Shown piece by piece: positions 49,295 through 61,285 of a DNA stretch of 64,000 nucleotides. A program made the translations under genes and the position numbers. The DNA is taken from contig NC_079977.1 in the NCBI RefSeq assembly GCF_029852145.1, forward strand, positions 10,164,640 to 10,228,639, read 5' to 3'. Position 1 is the stretch's first letter. Each line of letters opens with the position of its first letter. Origin of the DNA: Microplitis mediator (lineage: Eukaryota; Arthropoda; Insecta; Hymenoptera; Braconidae). Under the pieces are notes generated by a model. That model saw only the letters and a list, made by a program, of their open reading frames with translations, had not been told where the DNA came from and did no database searches.

Positions 49295-49779
49295 CATTGA
49301 TGCTGGTATCATGAAAAATAGTTTTATAATTTTTGTTTTTAGAGCTTTACTGCAGATACATACCTGAAAACATATCCTCACACCACAAAATTTATACACT
49401 CGGATATTCAAAATTCTACCAGCGTCGATTTCACTGTTATAACCAACCCTTATTAAAAGAAACGACTCAAAACGATTGGAAAAAAAATTTTAAATACTTT
49501 TTAATGCTTTTGAATACTTTTGAATCACCTTTTTTATGGGCATTTAACATTACAAATCGTTTCGTTTAATCAGGGAATGATGACTTTTTATAGAAAATAA
49601 ATGTTTTAGACGTACGATACTTGGAGTCAAAAACGGTAAAAGAAACACAAGCAGTGCACTATCTCACCTTTTCTTGATAGCTTAAGATATATATGTGTTA
49701 AAAATGTATCAACATCCTCAAAACAAATAAGAATTAACGCTTTTTAATCATAGAGAGTTTATATTTTATTTAATTTTGT
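49295..49779. other. Interior of B, right of C, with MITE copy 2
   Basis: No gene. The MITE copy at 49447-49575 starts CCCTTATTAAAAGAAACGAC and ends with the inverse of CCCTGATTAAACGAAACGAT. Confidence 0.65.
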
Positions 49780-50815
49780 TCAAACAAAAAATATGCACAT
49801 CGTGAAAATCACATATTTTGTGGGAAAAAGTCTCAGCTTTCAGAAAAAAATATCAAGATAGATGTATCAAGCTCCGCACAGTCATAAAAATTGTTTTTTC
49901 GTCTTTAATCGAATTTTAAAAGGTCTTCTGTAACATAAAATAAAAAATGGATATTCTTATTGGAAAGCTGAGAATTTTTCCTACGATAAAATGTTATGTG
50001 CTCATTTTTTAAAAAACAATTTTTCTTTCAAAAAAATTAATGAAAAAGTTGAAAACACAAATTTTTAAAAAATTCAAAAAATCATAACTTTGAAACAGCT
50101 GTATATAAAAGGCTTAAATTTTCAGAGAATTTTTTTTTTAATATATAGAACGACTCCACAAAGTTTGAACCAAATCGACGAGGGTCGCCCCGTAAAAATA
50201 ATTTTATTTGGTGGAATGACCCATATATTTAATAATAAGGTTATTTTTATTCATAATTTTTAGATATTATAATAATAAGACAATCGATTTTAATAAAAAA
50301 TAAAATAAATTACGGAAAAGAACATGTTTTTAATGTTTAATATTGTTTAAAAACATTTAAGCTAAGAGTTCAATCATTTAATTATTTTTTATAAGAATAT
50401 AAATTTAATCACTATTTAATTTTTTCGTTAAATAAAATATAAATATCTTTCAGTTAGACAATAAAAAGTAATTTTTCAAATTTTTAATTTTCCGAACGAG
50501 CGCGTGAGCAGCTTCGTCATGCATCGTCACACTTCGGCAAGTTTCGGCGTCGAGACAGCTGATGTATAAAAAATAACATCGAGTTGACGAGAAAATTAAT
50601 TAACATTTGAATAGTTTACAGATTACAGCTCGTAGGAAATCAAATAAGGGCTCATTTTATTCATTTTTTTTTCTTTAAGTTTTATTGAGGGTTTTTTCAT
50701 CCAAGTGCTATAGTTTGTTAGGTATTTGCGTTAAACTGGAATTTTGACCATTTTGTTATAAATAAACATATTTGCGACGCACATTTTTGTTGGATTTTTT
50801 CGGTTGTCGTAGTTT

Positions 50816-51472
50816 CAAATAAAATATTTGTCAAAAATTTTTCCGAAGTTCATTAATTTGACCTCTTCTGATTTTAATGACTGGATTAAATTAATGAAAG
50901 AGAAATTATGTACTGATTTAAAATTGTAATGAAATAGCATTTGATGGAATTTTTTGACAAATATTTTATTTACAAAATTACTAAAATCCGTATATCACGT
51001 GAACGAAGAACTTGAGCGACTTAACTAAAAGGACCTCTTTTGTAGCGAATAAAATTTCCTAAAAATTCGCTATCTGCACTTTTTCTGTAAATTTCGTTAT
51101 TTAGTTAAAATCAACTAAAAACCCAAATTATTATTAAAAAAATTATGTTCAGTACTAATACAGAAAAAACTATTAGAGTCCGAGTAAAACTATGAAGGAG
51201 ACTTTTGAAGAGTATCAAATTGACTAAAAAATGCCGCAACTGGAGACCCGATAACTTAAAATGCGGCTGAGTTATAGAGAATTAAAAAAAAATCCCAACT
51301 TTCCTATGTATTTTGAATGGGAAAACTTTAAAATCAAATATTAAGTACTTAAAGTTAAAATTAAGGGCTGAAACTTGCAGGGAATTTTTTTTTCAATGTC
51401 TATAACAATATTTTCAAGTGGGAGTGAAAAAAAAATGTAGTCGTTCAAAACGAATCACCCTAATATATACAT
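50816..51472. other. Spacer with a short hairpin element
   Basis: AAATAAAATATTTGTCAAAA at about 50817-50836 is inverted at about 50953-50973, giving a ~155-bp hairpin that begins where the right arm of A is cut. The rest is AT-rich with no gene. Confidence 0.55.
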
Positions 51473-54400
51473 ATGGGGCACTCCACTCCAAATCGACCAC
51501 TTTTGAACCCGACCCCTTTAGATATGGCTGAAAATGTTTTCTCTTTTTCTACCCCATCAAAAACGTTTCTCATAATTTTTCCAAATTTTTTCACCCAACC
51601 GAAAAAAAGTTAAAAATTTTCGAAAAAAATGACTTTATAACAGGGTATTTCTCAACCTTGCCAAGTTTGGCCCCTCTATTAATTGATCTTAATAAGGACG
51701 CCACTGGAAGATAAGACTCGGCCTTCCAGAACCGGAGATGTTAATATTATAAATCAGGGTCGTTGAAATATATAAGAGTGAGGAGATTGAGGGATTAAAT
51801 TTATTTTTAGGCACGATTTAAATCAATATAATTTTAGATTTTATTCACCAATTAACATTTTGCCCACCGGGCTTTTATTTTACTTATAACTATTTTTAAC
51901 ACTATTGTCCACCGGACTTTTATTCTTAACACTAACTAAATAAAATTTTGTCCACCGGACTTTTATAAATTTCACGAACGAGTCCCCTGGACTTTTACAC
52001 GAAATGGCCACTGGCCTGATCCCCTGGATCTTTTATTAATTACGACGAACGAATGAGTCCCCTGGACTTTTATACGATATGGCCACCGGCCTGATCCCCT
52101 GGATCTTATTTAAATAAACGAGTCCCCTGGACTTTTATACGAAATGGCCACCGGCCTGATCCCCTGGATCTTTTAATTAAAACAATTTGGCAACTTGCCA
52201 GATCCCCTGGATCTATTATTTTAAAACGTTTCCACAGGAAACTTAATTTCTCTCTTCACACACACACACACGTTTTACATTCTAGTCCCCAGGACTTATT
52301 CACACTCACACACACGTTGACAATTTATTATCTTACCGATTAATTTCACACGCACTTTTAATTAATCTCAATTTTATTTATTCGTCCACTGGACTACATT
52401 TATATCCGAAATTTTCAATTTATAATTTTACTGACTTTCCAATTTTAATTCTTTTACATTTAATAACGATACTTTTATCACCACGACAATTTTATATACT
52501 TTCAGTTTTTCGAGTATCGAGTTTTGAGTGAAGAAGTTACTGATACTGAAAAACTGACGCCAACGATAGACGCTATCTCTCTTTTATCCATTTCCAACTA
52601 GTCTTCACGTTAATAACAAATTTATACAACAAGAACTGATTTCCATTACTAATAAATTTAATTACTTATATCCTTATTCTTTTATCACTAATTTCACTGC
52701 AATTTTACTTTTCTTTCAATTTTCAATATTTTAAATTTTGTATTTTATATTTTTCTTATTAAATAAATTGATTAATTTACTATTTATAATTTCTTAATGA
52801 CTAGATTTATTATTTATAATTTCTGGCCCTCCTGCCGAGAAATTGACTTTCTAATTTAATTTTAATTGTTAAAAAATTCTGGTCTTCTTGCCGAGAATTT
52901 ATCAGACGGACCGCGTGTAAATTTATTTTGGATTCTGTTCTTCTTGCCGACAATTTATATTTTAATATAATCAAATCGGAAATGACGACTGCTCACGAAT
53001 TAATTCAATTATTAATTTTCAATTAGTTAATTAATAATTTGTGGCCACTTGCCGACGATTTATTTACCTCGGTATAAATTTTCTTCCCAAAATGATCGTG
53101 GCGTCCTTTATTCCTTTCCAGCCTTCCTGCTGATTTCCATTGACCCGTTATTCGTTCTCCAACAAATTGATTCTCCTCAATGGTTCCCGTGCGGTCACCC
53201 GTCCAACTGTTCTGCCGGTCCGTCCGACTGTTCTGCCGGTCCGTCCGACTGTGTCCGTTTTCACTCTTGTCACTCCCTTATCAAATCTAAGTTCGCGATC
53301 ATTCGGCCCTTATCGGAAAATCCACCACTCCAACTTATTTCCTTATTGGGTCTCGGGGACGAGCCCCTTGAATTAGCGCGCCCGGCGACAAGTCGATAAA
53401 ATAGTAACGCATATGGGGTACTATGGGTAATTAATCAACCGCGGGAAATCATGTTGATTTAAAGTCGTAATTTTAAATATTTACCCCGTTACAACTTTTT
53501 TTATTTTAAATAGTTTCAACTTTTTCAAAATTCGACTGATTGGGACGTTTTTTTTTCAAAATTTTTGTTTTTAAATGTAGTTTTCATAGAAAAATACAAA
53601 AAAATTATTGCAGCTTATCTTCATTGTTTTTTTGTAGATTTTTAGAAATAATCAAAAATTTTTCGATGTTTATCATTTCTGATTTTTGATTTTTTTTTTT
53701 TTCATAAAACTTTGGCATTTTCTGCAGATCCTCAAATTTTTCAGAGTGATGATTTTTCGATTTATATTTTTTTTTTCCAATTGAAAAAAAAAAAACTTCT
53801 TACAACTAGCCTTATTTCTCATAACACTATGCTAAAAATTTTTAAGAGTGCTCAGAAAACTTTCAAACTTAGAGAAAAAAAATAAAAAAAAATATTTAAA
53901 TGGTAATCCTCGAAATAATTTGAATTTTGTTCGAAAAATCAAGTTTAAAAATAGAAGGACCGTCTGAATAATTTTTTTGTATTTTTTTCTGAAATTTAAA
54001 TTCAGAAGAAAAGAAAATTTAAAAAATAAGTTTTCGATTGGTCCATTTTTGGACAGATGCTGGCAATTCGAAAAAATTCCTTCTACACTTATTGTTTTAT
54101 GGTTAAATGGTTTTTTTTAATTACCAGCATCTGTCAAAAAATGGACCAAATGAAAATTTTTGTTTCGCATTTTCTTCGTTGTTGAATGTAGTTTTCAGAA
54201 AAGAATACAAAAAAATTATTCAGTCGGTCCTTCTATTTTTAAACTTGATTTTTCGAACAAAATTTAAATTATTTCGAGGATTACCATTTAAATTTTTTGT
54301 TTATATTTTTTTTTTTCTAAGTTTCGGAGTTCTCTGAGCCCTCTCGAAAATTTTTAGCATGGTGTTATGAGAATTAAGGCTAGTTGTAAAAAATTTTTTT

Positions 54401-54853
54401 TTTCAATTGGAAAAAACAATATAAATCGAAAAAACATCACTCGGAAAAAATTTGAGCATCTGCAGAAAATGTCAAAGTTTTATATGAAAAAAAAAAAATC
54501 AAAAATAAAAAATGGTGAACATCGAAAAATTTTTGGCTTTTTCTGAAAATCTACAAAAAAACAATGAAGATAGGTTGCAATAATTTTTTTGTATTTTTTT
54601 TCAAAAACTACATTTAAAATAAAAAATTTTGAAAAAAAAAACGTCTTAATCAGTCAAATTTTGAAAAAGTTATAGCTATTTAAAATAAAAGATGCCATTT
54701 TTTCCAAAAATTTATAACTTTTTTTCGGTTAGGTAAAAAAATTTGAAACAATTATGAGGAATGTTTTTGATGGGGTAGAAAGAGAGAAAAAATTTTCAGC
54801 CAAATCTAAAGAGGTCGATTCAAAAGTGGTCGATTTGGCGTGGAATGCCCCAT
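51473..54853. mobile_element. ATGGGG-ended palindrome N2, split by a solo LTR
   Basis: Ends ATGGGGCACTCCACTCCAAA and the inverse of ATGGGGCATTCCACGCCAAA. With the LTR (51636-53493 plus one duplication) removed, the element is about 1.5 kb and palindromic around 54070. No protein. Related to B and N3 by its ends. Confidence 0.82.
51636..53493 (-). mobile_element. Solo LTR S2, 1858 bp, with internal minisatellites
   Basis: On - it starts TGTAACGGGGTAAA at 53493 and ends CCCTGTTATA at 51636. An exact 4-bp duplication ACTT flanks it (51632-51635 and 53494-53497). Internal repeats: CCCCTGGACTTTT / GGCCACCGGCCTGAT / CCCCTGGATC blocks at about 51930-52215; CTTGCCGACAATTTA-like blocks at about 52823-53065; CTGTTCTGCCGGTCCGTCCG units at 53208-53250. 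No coding sequence; the frame at 53049-53399 is composed of these repeats. Confidence 0.88.
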
Positions 54854-54889
54854 ATATATATCCATATATATACCCGATGAAAAAAGTTT

Positions 54890-57545
54890 TTGTCTAATCA
54901 TATATGATTACATATTTTCATATATGATTATATATAATCATATATGAAGTTATATATAATCATGCATGATTTTATATGGGGTCATATACAATTATATATA
55001 AGTATATATGACCCCATACATTATTCGATCTGATCATACCTGGCTTTTATAAGCCCATATATAATCATACCTAATTCTAAATATGATCAGATCTATTTAT
55101 ATATAAGTCTATATATAGTTAGATCTGATCATACCTGGCTGTTATGACCCCATATATAATCATATACAAGTCTATATATGATCAGATCTGATTATATATA
55201 AGTATATATATATTTAGATATGATCATACCTAGCTGTTTTGACTCCATAGACACTGGTCACAAAAATTAAGGGATAGAAAAAAAATCCGAAATTTTTAGG
55301 TGATTTTCAACATGCTGTAACTCGGTAAAAAATGTTCGTATATGAAAATTAAAAAAAGCAAATTGTAGCCTCAAGTTTCTAATTTTAAGATATGGACCTC
55401 AAAATTTTTTAACGTGTACGGTTCCGGAGTAATCATAAGAAAACCAACGAAAACAAAATTATCGAAATTTTTGCTGGTCTTTCAATACCTCTATGGGCGT
55501 CAATAAATTTATTTGAATAATCCGACCGTACGACTTTTCTAGGAAATTTTATGCCCTTTAATTTGGCGGCCTGAAAAAGTCTCTACAACGATTTGGTGCC
55601 GAGTTATCATTGATCAAAGCAAAAAAGTCCATTTTGGCTTCGGTAATCAATAACTCCGGATGTATTGGTCGTACAGAGAATGGAAGCAGAGTTTTAAAAT
55701 CTGGAAAACATTCTCCCGGAAGGCAAAATTAGTGGCATTTGATAGAAAAATTTTTTTTAAGGCGATATTGTTTTGTAAAAAACAGGTCAAAATTCACAAA
55801 TTGAAGGATATTCGGAAATCTTGCTGTAACTTTGGATATAACGGATGAACAAAGGATATCTTCGTCTTTTGTTCAACCTCAAATTGTCCTGAAAAAACTC
55901 TGAAAAGTTCAAATCGCTGCGATTTTTTTTTCTGAGTGCTCCGAACTTTTAAATTTATCGATTTTGTCAAAAATCACCATAATTGGTAGTTTCTCGGTTT
56001 TTGTTCATTTTTTCGATTTGAAAATGTTTTTTTTACTGATAACCTTCATTTTCTTGATCAAAAAGATTAATTGTCGAAAAAAATTGAAAAAACAAAAAAT
56101 TTTTCAAAAATTTTTTTTTTTTAAATTTTTTTTTCGAAAATTTTTTTATTTTCAAATTTCTATTTCAAAAATTTTTCTTTTTGTTGTATCTGCAATGATT
56201 TATCATTGTCAAAAAAAATTTCTCAATTTTTTTTTACCGCTGTAACTGTATCTGCTTTAAATGTCAACTTAACAAACATACACTTTGGGTAATGGTAATG
56301 CCGGCGGAAAAAAAAGTTTGAGGAAATTTTTTTGACAATGATCAATCATTGCGGATACGACAAAAAAAAAATTCTGAAAATAAATAATTTTTGAAAAAAA
56401 AAATTTTTTCCAAAATTTTTTGTTTCTTCAATTTTTTTCGACAATCAATCATTTTGATCAAGGAAATGAAGGTTATCGGTAAAAAAAAAACATTTTCAAA
56501 TCGAAAAAATGAACAAAATCCGAGAAACTACCAATTATGGTGATTTTTGACAAAATCGATAAATTTAAAGCTTGAGGGCACTAAGAAAGAAAAATCGCAG
56601 CGATTTGAACTTTTCAGGGTTTTTTCAGGACACTTTGAGGTTGAACAAAAGACGTAGATAACCTTTGTTCATCCGTTATATCCAAAGTTATAGCAAGATT
56701 TCCGAATATCCTTCAATTTGTGAATTTTGACCTGTTTTTTACTAAGCAATATCGCTTTAAAAAAATTTTTTTTATCAAATGCCACTAATTTTGCCTTATA
56801 AAGAATATTTTTCAGTTTTCAAAACCCTGATTCTATTCTCTGTACGACCAATACATCCGGAGTGATTGATTATCAAAGCCAAAATGGACTTTTTTGCTTT
56901 GATCAATGATAACTTGGCGCCAAATCGTTGCAGAGACTTTTTCAGGACGCCAAAATAAAGGGCATAAAATTTCCTAGAAATGTCATACGGTCGGATTATT
57001 CAAAAAACTTTATTGACGCCCATAGAGGTATTGAAATACCAGCAAAAATTTTGAAAATTTCTTTTTCGTTGGTTTTGTTATGATTACTCCGAAACCGTAC
57101 ATGATGAAAAAATTTGAGGTCCAGATCTTAAAACTAGAATCTTGAGGTTCCAATTTGCTTTTTATAATCTTCTTATACGACCATTTTTCACCGAGTCACA
57201 GCATGTTGAAAGTCACCTAAAAATTTCGGATTTTTTTTCTATCCCTTAATTTTTGTGACCAGTGTATAATCAGATATGAGTCTATGTATGATCAGGTCTG
57301 ATCATATATGAGTCTATATATAATGAGATATGATCATACTTGGCTGTTATAACTCCATTTATAACCATATATAAGTCTATACATGATTAGGTCTGATCAG
57401 ACATGGCTAATATAAATTCATGTATAGTCGTGCATATATATGATTGGATCTGATCAGACATGACTGATATAAACTTATATGTAGTTATATATGTCTATGT
57501 ATGATTAAATCTGATCAGGCTTTATTGACATGAAACCTATCAATA
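54890..57545. repeat. AT-rich tandem array split by M2
   Basis: Units centred on GATCTGATCATACCTGGCT and TATATAAGTCTATATATGAT. The anchor TGATCATACC recurs at 55031, 55126 and 55221 (95 bp apart). After M2 the anchors are at about 57331, 57394, 57451 and 57512 (57-63 bp apart). M2 occupies 55252-57264. Confidence 0.8.
55252..57264. mobile_element. Tc1/mariner-type foldback element M2, 2.0 kb
   Basis: Starts CACTGGTCACAAAAATTAAG and ends with its inverse. The right flank is TA and the left flank GA, one change from TA. Arms are near 1 kb each and homologous to M1, which has lost part of its right arm. The apparent frames at 55660-56245 have no domain. Confidence 0.85.
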
Positions 57546-57776
57546 TTTGTTTATGTATATAGTTCCAATAAATATATATATATATATATCAGGGATATGG
57601 AGTAGGAGTTTCGCTCTTTTTACGAAAAACTCTTCTAGCGAGTACTCCTGTGACTAAATAGCCTAAACTCACTCGTGAGCGATCCCCACTACTTTGCCAT
57701 CTAGTTGAGCTCCGAGTAAGAGCGAAAGACATTTTTGGTATTTTGCTCCACTCGGGAGTTTTTCGTCGACTCCTTA
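57546..57776. other. Spacer left of T2
   Basis: Contains a short TA run at about 57570-57588 and a stretch rich in GAGTTTTTCG/ACTCC repeats. No gene. Confidence 0.5.
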
Positions 57777-59184
57777 TAGTCCAGTCGAGTTAGGTCCAAA
57801 AAGTAACTCTTGCTGGTGATAATTCCTGGCCGACTAATTTTTTCACAGAATGATTCAGAATATGCTAAAACTACGACAACCGAAAAAATCTACACAAAAA
57901 GTGCGTCGCAAATATGTTTTTTTATAACAAAATGGTCAAAATTCCGGTTTAACGCAAATATCTAACAAACTATAGCACATGGATAAAAAAACCCTTTATA
58001 AAACTTGAAGAAAAAAAAATAATGAATAAAATGAGCCCTCATTTAAGTGCCTACGAGCTGGAATTTGTAAATTATTTAAATGTTAATTAATTTTCTCGTC
58101 AACTCGATGTTATTTTTTATCCATCAGCTGTCCCGACGCCGAAACTTCCCGAAGTGTGACGATGTATGACGAAGCTGCTCGCGCGCTCGTTCGGGACATT
58201 TAAAATTTGAAAAATTACTTTTTATTTTCAAGCTGAAAGTCATTAATATTTTATTTAACGAAAAAATTAAATATTAATTAAATTTTTATTCCTATTAAAA
58301 ATAATTAAATGGTTTAATTCTTAGCTTTAACGTTTTCAAACAATAGTAAAAATTTAAAATATGTTCTTTTCCGTAATTTATTTTATTTTTTGTTACAATC
58401 GATTGCCTAATTTTTCAAATTTTTTATTATTTTCATTCCAGTTGATGGTCAGCTATATATAAGAGCTATATATAAGAGAGTTTTGTAAAAAAATAAGTAA
58501 ATACTTGCAATGAAAATATATTAAAATTTTTTTATTTATAATTTTAAGAAATTTGAAAAATTAGGCAATCGATTGTAACAGAAAATAAAATAAATTACGG
58601 AAAAGAACATATTTTAAATTTTTAATATTGTTTGAAAACATTAAAGCTAAGAATTAAACCATTTAATTATTTTTAATAGGAATAAAAATTTAATTAATAT
58701 TTAATTTTTTCGTTAAATAAAATATTAATGACTTTCAGCTTGAAAATAAAAAGTAATTTTTCAAATTTTAAATGTCCCGAACGAGCGCGCGAGCAGCTTC
58801 GTCATACATCGTCACACTTCGGGAAGTTTCGGCGTCGGGACAGCTGATGGATAAAAAATAACATCGAGTTGACGAGAAAATTAATTAACATTTAAATAAT
58901 TTACAAATTCCAGCTCGTAGGAACTTAAATGAGGGCTCATTTTATTCATTATTTTTTTTTCTTCAAGTTTTATAAAGGGTTTTTTTATCCATGTGCTATA
59001 GTTTGTTAGATATTTGCGTTAAACCGGAATTTTGACCATTTTGTTATAAAAAAACATATTTGCGACGCACTTTTTGTGTAGATTTTTTCGGTTGTCGTAG
59101 TTTTAGCATATTCTGAATCATTCTGTGAAAAAATTAGTCGGCCAGGAATTATCACCAGCACAAATCCTTAACTCGACTGGACTA
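57777..59184. mobile_element. Foldback element T2, 1408 bp
   Basis: Same ends, length and arms as T1, flanked by TTA (57774-57776 and 59185-59187). The central loop and the inner arm variants are inverted relative to T1, while the outer ends keep the same orientation. No gene. Confidence 0.92.
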
Positions 59185-59187
59185 TTA

Positions 59188-60186
59188 GAAATGCTCGACT
59201 CGCGAGTCGAGTGAGAGCAAGAACTCCTGAAGTCACTCCTGAGAGGAGCGAGTCGGTCCAAGACGCTTGACCAAAAACTCCCTCCACCTTTGTTCTTCTC
59301 GAAGCTCGCTATACGGAGAGAGGTATCTGCTTTACCATAATGAAACGCCATATGCTAGCGCCCTAAACTTGTCGTCGTCATAAATTTAAACTTCTTTCTC
59401 ATGTTCTCATTATACTCACAAAATTTTTTTTACTTTTTTTGTATGAGCAATAATTTAAAAATTTTCTAAGAAATCGATCCGACAATGTGTTTATCAATAA
59501 GTTGCGAATTTCGTTAAATGGATAAATAACTTATCATGTCAAGAACGATTATGCAATTAAAATTAATTTTTTTTTCTATCATTCATTTATTAAACTACTT
59601 ATTCTATTATTAATATTATTATCAATAAAAAAAAACTTTTATAGAAAAATCGACCCAACAATGTATAAATGAATCGGAATTTTCATTTGATTCATATATA
59701 ACTTGTCAAGACGATTTTTTTTTTATTATTGACTAACCGTAATGAAAAAAAAAAAAACTTCATTTTGAAAACGTTCTCGTGATGATTTTTTAAAAAATTA
59801 TTAATTTATTGTAAATAAAAAAAAAAATTTACTTAGCAAACATTTTATGTTCATGAGGTCAAAAACGTTCTTAAATTTTGTGAGGTCATTTGAAACTACA
59901 AAGTTAACGGGAAAAAAAATTTATTACCAGACAAAAAACCCTACGCAACTACTTTTTATTAACAAAAAAACGCGTTTCACGATGCGACCGCGGAAATAAA
60001 TGGCTCTAAAATAAAAACTGTTCACAGGATCAGGTCATCTAATAACTTTTATTTCGTAGAGGAAGAATCATAGAAACTGTGTACCGAATTTACCATCAAA
60101 ATATTCGACACATTTCAATTTATTAATGTTTAAAGTCAAGAACGAAAATTTATAAACAGTTAGCCATAAGTATAACTATTGATAAT
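59188..60186. other. No recognisable gene
   Basis: Starts with ACTCGCGAGTCGAG, a perfect palindrome at about 59197-59210. The rest is AT-rich. The frame at 59118-59351 (-) crosses the T2 border and is not supported. Confidence 0.5.
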
Positions 60187-60194
60187 ATTTATAT

Positions 60195-61268
60195 GGTACC
60201 ATGATTCTTGATCCCCCGACAAAATATCCCCACGACAATAAATTCCCGACAATTAATCCTAAATAGCCGGAGTTTTTTAATAAATTTATTCGTTTAAACG
60301 ATAAACCACCAAATATTAAAAGAAAAAAAAAAAAGAAAAAATTTTTGTTTGCAAATAGTATTTTGAAATGTATAGTAAGAATTGTCTAAACACAAATCTA
60401 AACCTTTAAAAAAATGTGTTTTCGGTAATTTAGTATGTTTTGATATTCTATCCCAGTTTTTTCTTACAATTGCTTTAACTAGTTTTAATGGTAAGTTTGT
60501 AAATGATGAGACTACGTCTAGGGATATTAGAATGTAATCTGAAGGAATGTTGTTAAGTTTGTCTATTTATTTCTTAAATTCAAAACTATTTTTAACAGCA
60601 GAAGGTTGTTTTTTTCTTGTTTGACTTAAAATGTTGGTGTACCATTTGTTTCGATTGTATATCGGAGAGTTTACTGATGAAATGATGATTCGAAAAGGCA
60701 TGTTGGGTTTATGAATTTTGGGTAATGCATATGCTCTTGGTAAAGTACTGTTGTGTGTGATTAGAAAATTTTTTGTATCTTTGTCAATGTGTCCTAGTCT
60801 AAACCAAGTATTTTAATCAAGGTATAATCATGGTTTTTGTGTATGTTTGCTCGGTTATAGGCCAACGCAAACGCGGGTAATAGTGTTGCGCCCTTTTATC
60901 ATGGTTTTTGTGTGTGTTCCCTGTTTAGAAGATCTCATAGAATCCGATAAATTCCCATAAAGATTTTATAAGATTGAATGAGTTCTCTGAGAAGTGCTAT
61001 AGTTAAGTATAGGGCCTTATACATACAGCTATAAGAATCTATCGGATTTTTTAAGCAGGGTTTATTCGACATTAGACCAACATATACGCTTGTTCCCGTG
61101 TTGTGCCCTTTAATAATTTTTTTTTTATTTAAATTTTCAAAAACTATAACGAATTCGAAAGATAACTTGTCGGGGTTTTTTTGTCATAGGGATAATTTGT
61201 CGGGGACATTTTGTCCAGGGATATTTTTTTTTGGGATATTTTGTCGGAGGATCAAGACGCCTGATACC
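60195..61268 (-). mobile_element. Penelope-like element remnant with inverted termini and 8-bp duplication
   Basis: Starts GGTACCATGATTCTTGATCC and ends GGATCAAGACGCCTGATACC, imperfect inverted repeats. An exact 8-bp ATTTATAT flanks it (60187-60194 and 61269-61276). It carries a Penelope-type RT fragment on -. A second copy of the left end begins at 63744. Confidence 0.72.
60310..60840 (-). pseudogene. Penelope-like reverse transcriptase fragment
   Basis: Read on -: WFRLGHIDKDTKNF, then ALPKIHKPNMPFRIIISSVN, a hallmark of Penelope-like RT (usual form LPKIHKP...PIVSS), then VKNSFEFKK, a TAA at about 60570, and ISLDVVSSFTNLPLKL, matching the conserved LDVVSLFTNVP block, then NWDRI. The catalytic YxDD region and any GIY-YIG endonuclease are absent. 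Such RTs extend 3' ends, often near telomeres; this piece is inactive. Confidence 0.82.
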
Positions 61269-61285
61269 ATTTATATATATTGTAT

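Larger units (their letters stand above)
36939..50224. mobile_element. Element B, ATGGGTCAT-ended, nested in A
   Basis: Ends ATGGGTCATCCCACCAAATA and the inverse of ATGGGTCATTCCACCAAATA. The terminal repeats extend about 500 bp: 36939-37045 plus 39381-39725 on the left, 49780-50224 on the right. The left repeat is split by a palindrome (37046-39380). Related ends occur at 51473-54853 and 61286-62226. B carries no recognisable gene of its own outside element C. The target duplication is unclear because both flanks are TA rich. Confidence 0.8.
30458..50815. mobile_element. Outer foldback element A, TAGTCCAGTCGAG family, holding nested elements
   Basis: The left arm begins TAGTCCAGTCGAG at 30458 and continues to about 36563, with a LINE (30785-36017) and a small MITE (36216-36346) removed. 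The right arm is its inverse at about 50260-50815 and lacks the outermost ~90 bp. Compact copies T1 (44415-45822) and T2 (57777-59184) show the full arm sequence, so this is one family. Everything between the arms except about 36564-36938 belongs to the later insertion B. Confidence 0.75.
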
